A stretch of 64,000 nt of DNA, from contig JBBRNL010000007.1 in the NCBI GenBank assembly GCA_038230335.1, positions 62,001-126,000 of the forward strand, read 5' to 3'. The translations under genes were made by a program, and so were the position numbers. Under the pieces are notes generated by a model. It saw only the letters and a program-made list of their open reading frames with translations. It made no database searches and was not told where the DNA came from. Shown in pieces: positions 28,537 through 37,011 of this stretch; positions within the stretch are counted from its first letter, which is position 1, and each line of letters begins with the position of its first letter. The stretch comes from JBBRDU01 sp038230335. GTDB taxonomy: Bacteria > Verrucomicrobiota > Verrucomicrobiia > Chthoniobacterales > UBA10450.

Positions 28537-28543
28537 ATAAGCC

Positions 28544-29914
28544 ATGCGCATTTTTAACCGGGCGCACATTCCGTGGGCCATCTTCGTCGCCGCCGCCACC
28601 TGTTTTGCGTCCTGGCTTTATGTCGGAAATTTCAATCCCGATCTCCTCCCGGCGAACCTGCAACTGCCGCACCGTTGGATCCAGCAACCTTCGCAGCACC
28701 GCAGCGTCGGGGGAACTCCGCTCGGTCTGGTCTTCGGCTCGATTGCCCTCGCCATCTTCATTTTCGCGGCGCTGCTCGGGGTGCGAAAAAAGCTGGTCCT
28801 CTGGCGGATCGGCACGGTGCAGCGCTGGCTGCGAGCCCATATCTGGTTGACGCTTTTAACGATTCCGCTCGTTATTTTGCACAGTGGCTTCCGGTTGGGC
28901 GGACCCATGACCACGTTGCTTCTCGTGCTTTACGCCATTGTCATGGTCAGCGGCATTTACGGACTCGCGCTGCAGCATCAGATGCCGCGGATTATGATGG
29001 AGCGTTTGCCCGCGGAATCCGTTTACGAACAGATTCCGCATATTCGCGCGCAACTGTACGCCGCCGCGAAAAAGATGCATGATTCCTTCAAGCCGGCGCC
29101 ACCCAAAATAACGGATGCAGGTGCACCGGCGCCGAGCGCCGCGAAAGCGGTCACGACTGGCTCAACCCCCATGGCATCGACGTCCGTCGATCTCAGCACT
29201 CCCACCGCGCGCGCGAAAACGGTGGTTGGATCAACCATCACAGCTGAACCCGTGACGACGCCGGCTGCTCCGAAGAGCGACGCGGCGACTGCGATTCCCA
29301 AGGTTGCCCCTGCGCAAACGGGTTCTTCGGCCGAAGGGAAGCCGCCCGAAACAATGGGAACTCCGACGGCGCGCGTCCCGGAAGGCGAACCTGTTCCACC
29401 CGGGACGGAGCGGGTGACGGGCGCGGCGCCTGCGGAAGTAATTCCGCGTTCGGTCACCGCGCCTATTCCGATTGTCGCGTCGTCCGCGCGGCCGGGCGAG
29501 AGGCAACCGGCCGCGACGATTGTGCAGCCTGCCCCTGTCGCGAAACCGACGGCGGCGTCTAATAAGCCGGTCGCAGCTCCCCCCACCACGGATGCAGCAT
29601 CAGAAGCGTCGCTCGTCGATTTCCTCGAGCGTCAAATTTTACCCTATCTCGCGGCCAAGCGCGGCGAGGGTCTGCGGCTGGGAAATGCGCGCTTTTCCGA
29701 AGATACTTTTCGCTTCGTCAAGCTTCGCGTCACCCAAGGTTACCGTGAGCGGGTCGAAGAGATCCAAGGCTGGTGCGACGAGCGCCGCATGCTCGATCTG
29801 CAAACGAAGCTGCATCATTGGCTGCACGGCTGGGTTTTTATCCACGCGCCCATCTCGTTCCTCCTTCTCATTCTCACGGTGTGGCATGCGTTCGTGACGT
29901 TATTTTACTACTAA
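28544..29914 (+). CDS. Membrane protein, putative b-type cytochrome with Pro/Ala/Thr-rich insert
   Basis: A 456-residue protein with five predicted helices: four in the first 150 residues and one at the C-terminus. His residues suited to heme b ligation occur in helix 3 (RAHIWLTLLTIPLVILHSGF) and in the last helix region (HGWVFIHAP, VWHAF), the bis-His layout of cytochrome b561-like electron carriers. Between helix 4 and the last helix lies an insert of about 170 residues rich in Pro, Ala, Thr and Val, probably disordered. It is followed by a short folded part with FSEDTFRFVKLRVTQGY. It sits between the Fe-S and decaheme genes with gaps of 7 and 6 bases and is probably their membrane link. 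Heme binding is inferred. Confidence 0.72.
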   Translation: MRIFNRAHIPWAIFVAAATCFASWLYVGNFNPDLLPANLQLPHRWIQQPSQHRSVGGTPLGLVFGSIALAIFIFAALLGVRKKLVLWRIGTVQRWLRAHIWLTLLTIPLVILHSGFRLGGPMTTLLLVLYAIVMVSGIYGLALQHQMPRIMMERLPAESVYEQIPHIRAQLYAAAKKMHDSFKPAPPKITDAGAPAPSAAKAVTTGSTPMASTSVDLSTPTARAKTVVGSTITAEPVTTPAAPKSDAATAIPKVAPAQTGSSAEGKPPETMGTPTARVPEGEPVPPGTERVTGAAPAEVIPRSVTAPIPIVASSARPGERQPAATIVQPAPVAKPTAASNKPVAAPPTTDAASEASLVDFLERQILPYLAAKRGEGLRLGNARFSEDTFRFVKLRVTQGYRERVEEIQGWCDERRMLDLQTKLHHWLHGWVFIHAPISFLLLILTVWHAFVTLFYY

Positions 29915-29920
29915 GCGCCC

Positions 29921-31396
29921 ATGGCCACTCCCGGACGTACGCAGAAGCAGATCGCTGAGCGCTACAAAGGCAATCTCGGCTACTACAACAAGCTGCATCC
30001 CTGGCGTCGCGCCCGTATGGTCGTTAGCCTGCTCACCATCAGCGGCGGTCTCATCGGCATTTGGTTATTTCAGAAGCGCGGTCACGAAAAATTCTTTAAC
30101 GCTGGCACGCTCTCCGCCGATCACGCCCACCTGGTAAACAACTGCGCGTCGTGTCATGACGCATCGCTCATGACGGGCGGCCGCCTCACCCCGGCGCGAT
30201 TCAAGGCGGTGGTGCAGGAACGATTTCACCACGGCATTGCCTTCGAACCAATCGATCGGAAATGCGAGAGTTGTCATCAGCAGCATACTTTTCACGAAGC
30301 CAACGTGGTGCAGAATCGATCGTGCTCCGCCTGCCACCAGGAACATCAGGGGCCGGCCGCGATGAAAATCGTCGCGAGTTCACAATGCATCTCGTGCCAT
30401 GGAAATAGTCAGGTCATGGAAGCATCCGCGCAAAAAGGGATGCAGCTGGAGCCCGCTCTTTTTCGCCGGCATCTCATCCCGCCTCAGCAGGTCGTCTTCG
30501 AAATGCCGCGGCCCGCGCGAGGGCAGACCCAGGTCTTCCAGACGTTCGCGGGGGATCATCCCGAATTTCAATTAAATACAGAAAAGGCGCACAACCCGAA
30601 AGTGCGCGATCCGGACGCGCTGCGATTCAATCACCAGCGTCATTTTGCGGCCGACATTCCGCCGACCGATAAGCAGGGGACAAAACTGGACTGCAATTAT
30701 TGCCATAAGCCCGACACAGAAGGGCGCTTTATGAAGCGCATCACATTCGCGGCGAACTGCCAGACGTGTCACGCGCTTCAGTTCGACCTCAACAATCCCG
30801 AACTCACTTTGCCGCACGGTGACTCCACTGCGGTGCTCGGATTTTTGCGCTCGCTCCCCACTCATTACGAAGAGCTGGCCCGGACCAAAGGCACGAACCC
30901 TGGTCAGATCCGCTCCTTTGTGGAGCAGCAGCGCAGACAATTGAGAAATCAATTTGGTTCGGACGACGAATTGATCCGCAGCGTTTTTATGACAGCCGAT
31001 CCCTACAAGCCGCCGCAGCGGGCGGCCGCGCCCACGCGCGCTTCATTCGCGGGATGCCGTTTATGTCACGACGTAAAATCGGCATCGGTGGGCGCGCCCG
31101 TCATGACCAAACCGATCCTGGTCGACCGTTGGATGGTGCGCTCGGATTTTAATCACGCCAAACACGCCAGTATTAAATGCGACGATTGCCATCACGCTTC
31201 GCAGAGCCGCGAGACGGCTGACATTCTTATGCCGGTCAAAGCGAGCTGCGTCACTTGCCACAGTCCGGCCGGGAAAGTTTCGGCCGAGTGCATTACCTGC
31301 CATCAGTACCACGCGCCCGGACAAGCCTTGACGGTCGACGCGCATCTCGCGGTGCCGGTCGTCTCGGTCAGGCAGATGCTGCTGGGGAAGCGTTGA
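29921..31396 (+). CDS. Membrane-anchored decaheme c-type cytochrome
   Basis: A 491-residue protein with one N-terminal membrane segment (residues about 32-50, MVVSLLTISGGLIGIWLF) and ten CxxCH heme c sites starting at Cys75, 115, 135, 156, 258, 280, 379, 420, 443 and 457. Many additional His residues can serve as distal ligands. The heme part must be periplasmic, where c-type hemes are attached. The sites fall in three groups (four, two, four), suggesting stacked class III-like modules. It ends the three-gene operon, which makes it the outward partner of the b-type protein. Electron acceptor or donor unknown. Confidence 0.92.
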   Translation: MATPGRTQKQIAERYKGNLGYYNKLHPWRRARMVVSLLTISGGLIGIWLFQKRGHEKFFNAGTLSADHAHLVNNCASCHDASLMTGGRLTPARFKAVVQERFHHGIAFEPIDRKCESCHQQHTFHEANVVQNRSCSACHQEHQGPAAMKIVASSQCISCHGNSQVMEASAQKGMQLEPALFRRHLIPPQQVVFEMPRPARGQTQVFQTFAGDHPEFQLNTEKAHNPKVRDPDALRFNHQRHFAADIPPTDKQGTKLDCNYCHKPDTEGRFMKRITFAANCQTCHALQFDLNNPELTLPHGDSTAVLGFLRSLPTHYEELARTKGTNPGQIRSFVEQQRRQLRNQFGSDDELIRSVFMTADPYKPPQRAAAPTRASFAGCRLCHDVKSASVGAPVMTKPILVDRWMVRSDFNHAKHASIKCDDCHHASQSRETADILMPVKASCVTCHSPAGKVSAECITCHQYHAPGQALTVDAHLAVPVVSVRQMLLGKR

Positions 31397-31410
31397 CGCC
31401 ATATGATCTC

Positions 31411-31459
31411 TCTCGGGGAAGCTGCCAGCTTCCCGAGCAAAGGCAGCGCCTTCCCCTAC
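31411..31459. repeat. Two adjacent hairpins, one of GTAG type
   Basis: On the plus strand 31411-31436 forms an imperfect palindrome (CTCGGGGAAGCTG and CCAGCTTCCCGAG). On the minus strand GTAG at 31459-31456 leads into a hairpin with arms AAGGC and GCCTT at 31452-31440. Together they fill the gap between the decaheme cytochrome and the PBP gene and could also end the cytochrome transcript. Confidence 0.5.
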
Positions 31460-31521
31460 AGGTTGAACCTCTCTCACGTCGCACCTAGGTTGCGCGCGAA
31501 TCCACCCGTTTTTTCCCGAGG

Positions 31522-34086
31522 TTGAGAACCCCAACAACATATTTACCGCCGCTACGTTACGGCTTCGAGCGTCCCTGGTATCGCAAACCCAGGTTCTATA
31601 TCCCGATCGCCGCTGGTCTGGTGCTCATCGGGGCCGCCGCCGTTTACCTTTCCATCGTCGCAGCCGACCTGAAAGCGCAGGCGACGAAGTTCGACCTCTC
31701 ACAGCTCGAGCAGATGGAGTCATCCAGCGTGATCCTGGATCGAAACAGCAAGATCTTTGGACAGATCTACGTCGAGAATCGCGAAACAATTCCATACGAC
31801 CAGATTCCACGTGACCTCGTCAACGCCGTCGTGGCGGTGGAGGACAGCAAGTTTTACCAGCACAATGGTTACGATTTTTGGGGCATTGTTCGCGCGGCCT
31901 TGAAGAACTTCACGGCCGGCCATGTGCGACAAGGCGCGAGCACGATCACCCAGCAATTGGCGCGCAATAGTTTCTCGCTGAAGGAGCGGACATTCGGTCG
32001 CAAGATGCTCGAAATTTTCCTGGCTCGGCGCATCGAAGAGAATTTCGGCAAGCAGAAGATCATGGAGCTGTATCTCAACCGCATTTATTTCGGCGCGGGC
32101 CTATACGGCTGCGAGGCAGCTTCACGCGGCTATTTCGCCAAGCCGGCGCGAGACATGACGCTGTCGGAATGCGCTACGGTGGCTGGATTGATCAAGAGCC
32201 CGAACCGGTTATCGCCGTGGGGGGACAGGACGGGATCGCGCGAGGCGCGAAATTACGCCCTGACCCGGATGCGGGACCTCGGATTTATCGGCCGCGATAA
32301 ATGCGCGAGCGCGCAGGCCGAAGAACTGGCCCTGAGCAGTCGCCAGAATGCGCAGGGGCAAACTTACGCGGTGGACTACATCCGGCAGCAAGTCATCGCG
32401 GCGGTGGGCTGGGACCGCGCCATGAATGAAGGGTTCCGCATTCAAACGACCATCGATGCCGATTTGCAAAGAGTGGCCGAAGATTCGCTGCGCAAGAATC
32501 TGGACAAGGCCGAAGAGCATGCCGGGTTTAGTCACCAGCTCTACGCCGACTACGCAGCTACTTTTAAGAAGGCGAAGTCGACTAACACGATGGCGAGTCA
32601 ACCCACGCCGGAATATTTACAAGGCGCGATTATCGCGCTGGATAATCAGACCGGCGGCGTGCTCGTGCTCGTGGGCGGTCGTGATTTCGAACACAATCAG
32701 TATGATCGTGCCCTCCAGGCCAAGCGTCCGGCCGGCACGGCCATGAAACCGTTCGTTTACGCAGCCGCCTTCGAAAATGGGGACTATCCGGGAACTGTGG
32801 TGGAAGATTCCGCGCTCGATAATCGAGCGGTCATGATTGGTGGCACCACCGGGATTCTGGGTGAATGGGGACCGGAGAGTGAGGAGAATCGCTACGACGG
32901 CGCCATCACGGCGCGGCAGGCGCTGGTTCGCTCCAAAAACGGCGCGAGCGTCCGCATCGGCATGGATGCGGGACTTGATAACGTCCTTCAACTTTGCAAG
33001 ACAGCGGGAATTCGGTCGGCCCTGCGTCCCTACCCGGCCACTTTTCTCGGCAGCAGCGAAGTCACCCTTTCTGAACTGGCCATGGCCTACACCATTTTCC
33101 CGAATGGCGGATGGCGGCCGAATGCATTGCACATTCTCGAACGGATCGAAGAAAAAGATGGCACCGTTGTTTGGGATGCGCAGCGCGACCGGAGCAGGAC
33201 GACAGTCATCAAACCAGAGACAGCCTATGAGGTACACTCCTGCCTGGTGGATGCGCTCGAGTCCGGGACCGGGAAAGCGGCCTATACGCAATTCGGTTTG
33301 AAAAAAATCCCGGGGGCAGCCGGCAAGACCGGCACCGCGTACGATTTCACGGATGCCTTGTTCGCCGGGTACGACAGCATTTTGAGTTGCGCGGTTTGGG
33401 CGGGATTCGATAAGCCGCAGAAGATTTATCGCGGCGCCTTCGGGCGCGAAATCGCGTTGCCCGTCTGGGTCGACATCATGAACGCATCGGTGGAGCGCTA
33501 TCCCGCCAAAGAGATCGTGGCGCCAGCCACGCTCAAAAAAATCGAGATCTGTTCGCGCTCCGGGTTACTGGCCACCGATAAATGTTACGACACGGTGAAG
33601 GGGCCGAACGGTGAGTCGGTGCAACGGCGGACCACCTATGTGGAAATCGGCACCGCCGCGCAATTGCCGACGGACGCATGCAACGTTCACGGGGAACCGC
33701 GCGCGCGTCTGGCGCGGGAGACAGCCGAAGGCGGATTCCCGCGGGCCGCTTCGGCCGTTGATCTCAATGATGTGCAGGCGGTGATTGTGAAAAGCGCCGC
33801 CCTTATCGCGGACAAGGATCCTTATAATTCCGCCAGAGCCTCCATCAAAGCGACGCCGTCGCCCCCGCCCGAGCCGCCGAACGCGGAAAGTGGAACGGAA
33901 AAACGACCCGACGCAACGACAACTGAGTCGGGTGCGCCCATCATGAAAGCCATACCGGTTCAACCGAGGGAGGAAAAACCGCTCGAGATTCGCAAAGCGG
34001 AGCCGGTCGGACCCTTGGATGAAGTAAAGGACAGGACCCTCTTGAAGTCAGCGACCCCTCCGCCGACCCAGGATCCTAATGAATAA
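31522..34086 (+). CDS. Class A penicillin-binding protein (PBP1A type)
   Basis: An 854-residue bifunctional peptidoglycan synthase: a cytoplasmic tail, one membrane helix (about 29-50), and a GT51 glycosyltransferase domain with catalytic Glu107 in VAVEDSKFYQH and the GASTITQQLARN motif. A transpeptidase domain with SKN at 471-473 and KTGT at 602-605 follows, then a Pro-rich tail of about 100 residues. The expected SxxK nucleophile motif reads GTAMKP, with Thr406 where Ser is normal. Only TTG at 31522 fits as start; a stop lies 11 codons upstream with no ATG between. A glycosyltransferase-like gene follows after 2 bases. Confidence 0.9.
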   Translation: MRTPTTYLPPLRYGFERPWYRKPRFYIPIAAGLVLIGAAAVYLSIVAADLKAQATKFDLSQLEQMESSSVILDRNSKIFGQIYVENRETIPYDQIPRDLVNAVVAVEDSKFYQHNGYDFWGIVRAALKNFTAGHVRQGASTITQQLARNSFSLKERTFGRKMLEIFLARRIEENFGKQKIMELYLNRIYFGAGLYGCEAASRGYFAKPARDMTLSECATVAGLIKSPNRLSPWGDRTGSREARNYALTRMRDLGFIGRDKCASAQAEELALSSRQNAQGQTYAVDYIRQQVIAAVGWDRAMNEGFRIQTTIDADLQRVAEDSLRKNLDKAEEHAGFSHQLYADYAATFKKAKSTNTMASQPTPEYLQGAIIALDNQTGGVLVLVGGRDFEHNQYDRALQAKRPAGTAMKPFVYAAAFENGDYPGTVVEDSALDNRAVMIGGTTGILGEWGPESEENRYDGAITARQALVRSKNGASVRIGMDAGLDNVLQLCKTAGIRSALRPYPATFLGSSEVTLSELAMAYTIFPNGGWRPNALHILERIEEKDGTVVWDAQRDRSRTTVIKPETAYEVHSCLVDALESGTGKAAYTQFGLKKIPGAAGKTGTAYDFTDALFAGYDSILSCAVWAGFDKPQKIYRGAFGREIALPVWVDIMNASVERYPAKEIVAPATLKKIEICSRSGLLATDKCYDTVKGPNGESVQRRTTYVEIGTAAQLPTDACNVHGEPRARLARETAEGGFPRAASAVDLNDVQAVIVKSAALIADKDPYNSARASIKATPSPPPEPPNAESGTEKRPDATTTESGAPIMKAIPVQPREEKPLEIRKAEPVGPLDEVKDRTLLKSATPPPTQDPNE

Positions 34087-34088
34087 CG

Positions 34089-35156
34089 ATGGCGTCCAAA
34101 GACGCAGTTAAAAAAGACCCGGTTGAGTTCAAGCTCACTGTCCTGAGTCCGCACGGGCGCGATCTGGAACAGTACTTCGATCAACCAACCACGCCGGAGT
34201 CCGGGGGCCATCCGCCGGTCAACTTCCATGGGTTCGCCGCTTGTACGAAAGGCACCTTCCATCGTGAGGTGAAGCCGGCCATAGCTGAGAAAACGCCGAT
34301 CCTGCTTTTGCTGCGCGGCGATTTTAAAGCGTCGCAGCGCGCGCTCATGGAATGCCGGGAGGCAAAACGCACGGTGATTGTTTCTCTCAAGGAGACCGGC
34401 TTGCACCAAATCGCGCAACAAATGTCCGACGGCGGGAGAATTTCTCGATTTCTCGACATCATGAACCGCGCCCACGGTTGTTTGGCCACGACCCCGGAAG
34501 CAGCCGATCTTTATCAACAGGCTCGAGGCAAACTGGATCGATCGACCGTTGGCTTCGCGGCCACTCCATATCCTTTGGAAGATTCGAAATGGAATTTCTC
34601 CGTGCAACCGGACAAGCAAAAAGGAATCCTGATCGGAACACGCGAATGGGATGTTCCATCCCGTAACCATTTTGCGGCGCTGCTCCTGGCGCGACGCATC
34701 TGCGAGGCCACGGACGAACCGGTGACGGTTTTTAACCTGGATGGCCGACGCGGCGCGAAGCGCCTCGCTGGAATGAATTTTCCAGCCGGAAAACTGCGCG
34801 TCATTGATGGGCGCAAGCCGTATGCCGAATATTTGCGCGTGGTGGCGGCGCACAAGGTTGTGTTGCAGTTGGATCGCAGCGGCGTGCCGGGACAGGTCGC
34901 CGGCGACGCTCTTCTCGGCCGGACCGTTTGCGTCGGCGGTGATGGCGTGATCGAGCGGATCGCCTTTCCCAATTCCTGCGGCAACGGACGCGCCTTTGAC
35001 CAGATCATTTCGATCGCGACGGATTTGGTAAAAGACACGGCAGCGCGCGCAACAGCGATCATGGAATCACAATGGCGCGCGCTGGAACGAATTTCGTTTC
35101 AGGCCACCCGGCCGCAGTTGGCCGCCTTTTTTGCCCACGTCGCGAAGTCGATCTAA
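34089..35156 (+). CDS. Putative GT-B fold glycosyltransferase-like protein
   Basis: A 355-residue soluble protein, two bases after the PBP gene and likely co-translated. The layout suggests a two-domain GT-B fold: an N-terminal half with ILLLLRGDFK and VIVSLKETG strands. A second half opens with QKGILIGTREWDVPSRNHFAALLLAR and contains AAHKVVLQLDRSGVPGQVAGDALLGRTVCVGGDG, like the nucleotide-binding end of such enzymes. I cannot name a family with confidence. Context with PBP and a GT4 gene suggests an envelope role. Confidence 0.6.
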   Translation: MASKDAVKKDPVEFKLTVLSPHGRDLEQYFDQPTTPESGGHPPVNFHGFAACTKGTFHREVKPAIAEKTPILLLLRGDFKASQRALMECREAKRTVIVSLKETGLHQIAQQMSDGGRISRFLDIMNRAHGCLATTPEAADLYQQARGKLDRSTVGFAATPYPLEDSKWNFSVQPDKQKGILIGTREWDVPSRNHFAALLLARRICEATDEPVTVFNLDGRRGAKRLAGMNFPAGKLRVIDGRKPYAEYLRVVAAHKVVLQLDRSGVPGQVAGDALLGRTVCVGGDGVIERIAFPNSCGNGRAFDQIISIATDLVKDTAARATAIMESQWRALERISFQATRPQLAAFFAHVAKSI

Positions 35157-35184
35157 AACGCTTCGGGATGGAGGGCCGCCGTTG

Positions 35185-35217
35185 GCTTCCCCGGGAAGCA
35201 ACGCCTTCCCTTGCTAC
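35185..35217 (-). repeat. GTAG-hairpin between convergent genes
   Basis: On the minus strand GTAG (35217-35214) is followed by a perfect six-pair stem: GGGAAG (35210-35205), a six-base loop, CTTCCC (35198-35193). A competing palindrome GCTTCCCCGGGAAGC spans 35185-35199. The TAG stop of the GT4 gene is the last three bases of the GTAG. It may act as a two-way terminator between the convergent genes. Confidence 0.55.
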
Positions 35218-36377
35218 GGAGACATTGTCTCTAAATAGATATCCTCCAGACGGCGAACTTGCGCCGCTTGATCGAACTTTCGCGCGACCGACTCGGCGCC
35301 GGCCCGGGCCCATTGCGCAAGACGATCGGGCGCCTCTGTCGCCTCCAACAACGCGCGCGCCAGAGCTTCGTTATCGCTTTCTGATACGAGCACACCGCTC
35401 ACGCCGTTTTCGACGGCTTCGGGAATTCCGCCGTGCGTAGTGGCGAAAACCGGCAGGCCACTGGCCATCGCCTCCAACATCGAGTTGGGCACGCCTTCCT
35501 GATTACCATCCAGTCCGATTTCACTCGGGTGGAGAAAAATGTGCGATGCATGGAACAGCTCGCGCAGCTCATCCTGCGAGAGCAGACCCTTGAAGACCAC
35601 GTTGTGCTCGATGCCGAGATCGCGCACCATCTTTTGCAGATCTTCCAGTAATGGGCCTTCACCCGCTATGTGCAAGGTGGCTCGCGGATGGCGCGTGGCG
35701 AACTTGGAAAAAGCGCGCAGGGTGGTGGGAAGCCCCTTCTTCTCGATGAGGCGGCCGGCTTGCATGAGACGCCATTCGCCTTTCGACGGAATACTTCGCG
35801 GCCGAAAACGGAACTCACCCAGCGGAATTCCGGTGCGCACAGTTTCGATTTTCGCAGGATCGCAACCAAGATCAACGATGGCGCGGCCTAACGATTCCGA
35901 TCGAACGAGCACTCGGCGAACAGCGGTCAGCATTTGTTCGGTCGCGCGTCGATAGGCCGGCTTATTCATATCGACCAGCACGTCGGCGCCATGAAATGAA
36001 ACGATTGACGGATGGGACCAGGACCGGATAAGCGGCAATAAATGCACCGCGATATGTCCGAAATAAATATGCAGGAGACGGGCGTCGCTTCGGGTCAGGA
36101 TGCGGGTGAGGGCTTCAACCTCGACACGGGAGACTTGCCAGGGTTGATCAAGTAACTGGCGGAACCAGAAGCGCCGCAAGAAATGCGTGGCCGGTTTGCC
36201 CACGAGGTAAACTGGATCGAAGGGGAAACGATCTTCGGATTCGCGCTTTTGTGCGAGGACGATCGGCTTCACCCGGTGCAGTGCCGTAATCTGCCGGTAG
36301 ATGTGCAGCATCTCCGGCTTGAGAAAAGTCGCGCAATAGGACGCGACGACGGGGGGCAACTGGGAATCAGGGTGCAA
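35214..36377 (-). CDS. Family 4 glycosyltransferase
   Basis: A 387-residue GT-B retaining transferase. The C-terminal domain is clear: LMQAGRLIEKKGLPTTLRAFSKF, the FLHPSEIGLDGNQEGVPNSMLEAMASGLPV loop with the EGxPNxxLEAMA motif, and THGGIPEAVENGVSG. It uses a nucleotide-sugar donor, and its closest type is the colanic-acid/exopolysaccharide group. No membrane segment. Convergent with the GT-B-like gene. Its stop codon overlaps a GTAG-hairpin. Confidence 0.93.
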   Translation of the reverse strand: MHPDSQLPPVVASYCATFLKPEMLHIYRQITALHRVKPIVLAQKRESEDRFPFDPVYLVGKPATHFLRRFWFRQLLDQPWQVSRVEVEALTRILTRSDARLLHIYFGHIAVHLLPLIRSWSHPSIVSFHGADVLVDMNKPAYRRATEQMLTAVRRVLVRSESLGRAIVDLGCDPAKIETVRTGIPLGEFRFRPRSIPSKGEWRLMQAGRLIEKKGLPTTLRAFSKFATRHPRATLHIAGEGPLLEDLQKMVRDLGIEHNVVFKGLLSQDELRELFHASHIFLHPSEIGLDGNQEGVPNSMLEAMASGLPVFATTHGGIPEAVENGVSGVLVSESDNEALARALLEATEAPDRLAQWARAGAESVARKFDQAAQVRRLEDIYLETMSP

Positions 36378-36633
36378 GGTCCGATGTTACATCGAACCGC
36401 AGAGGTCACACATCAAACTTCTCACCCACAAGAGCCGACACCCATCCTGATCATTGAATGAGGAAAACAGGAAAACGGGAAGGGATTCTAGATTTAGCTG
36501 AAAACTAAAAAGCCAGGATCTGTGGCTAGGAAGAGGCCATCGCCCCTGTTTTCCTTACTTCCTGCTTTCCTGATTAGCTTCCTCCTGGATTCCCTGTCTT
36601 TAGACTCAATTGCAGGAGGAAGAGCCCGAATCT

Positions 36634-36942
36634 TCAGAACACGACCTCGAAGAGCTTGATGCCCTTCCACTTGCCCGGAACGTTCGGGTCGAACGAGGTG
36701 CTCTCGACCCACGTGCCGTATTTCGCCGGCGCTTTCGGATTCAACATCTGCAAAGGATTACCTCCGCGCAGACCGCGCGGGACGGCTCCCTGCACGTCGC
36801 CCGGCTTGGAGATGGGAGGAGCCGGCGCCGTTTTGGAAGACCCCTGCGGCTTAGTCGTCGCGCCATAGCTTTTCTTCTGCGGCTCGGCTGACGCGCTACT
36901 CACTATCGCGACGACCGTGCAAATACTCAGGATTGTCTTCAT
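36634..36942 (-). CDS. Small secreted protein of unknown function
   Basis: A 102-residue protein with a signal peptide (ILSICTVVAIVSSASA, cleavage near residue 19) and a Pro/Gly/Lys-rich middle. The C-terminal block is more ordered (YGTWVESTSFDPNVPGKWKGIKLFEVVF). The ATG at 36942 is preferred over the extension to 36969 because it starts the signal peptide. Family unknown. The 256-base gap downstream (36378-36633) contains purine-rich sequence and no gene I can support. Confidence 0.6.
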   Translation of the reverse strand: MKTILSICTVVAIVSSASAEPQKKSYGATTKPQGSSKTAPAPPISKPGDVQGAVPRGLRGGNPLQMLNPKAPAKYGTWVESTSFDPNVPGKWKGIKLFEVVF

Positions 36943-37011
36943 AAGTTTCCTTTTGGCGAAGTCGCGCAAGTTCCTTGCCCGTCACAACGCCAGACCGCAA
37001 TATACCGGACG

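Noticed and set aside
29023..29589. Minus-strand frame of 188 codons opposite the b-type membrane gene
   Set aside because: Composition (Gly, Ala, Val) mirrors the Pro/Ala/Thr-rich insert on the plus strand; the plus gene has membrane helices on both sides.
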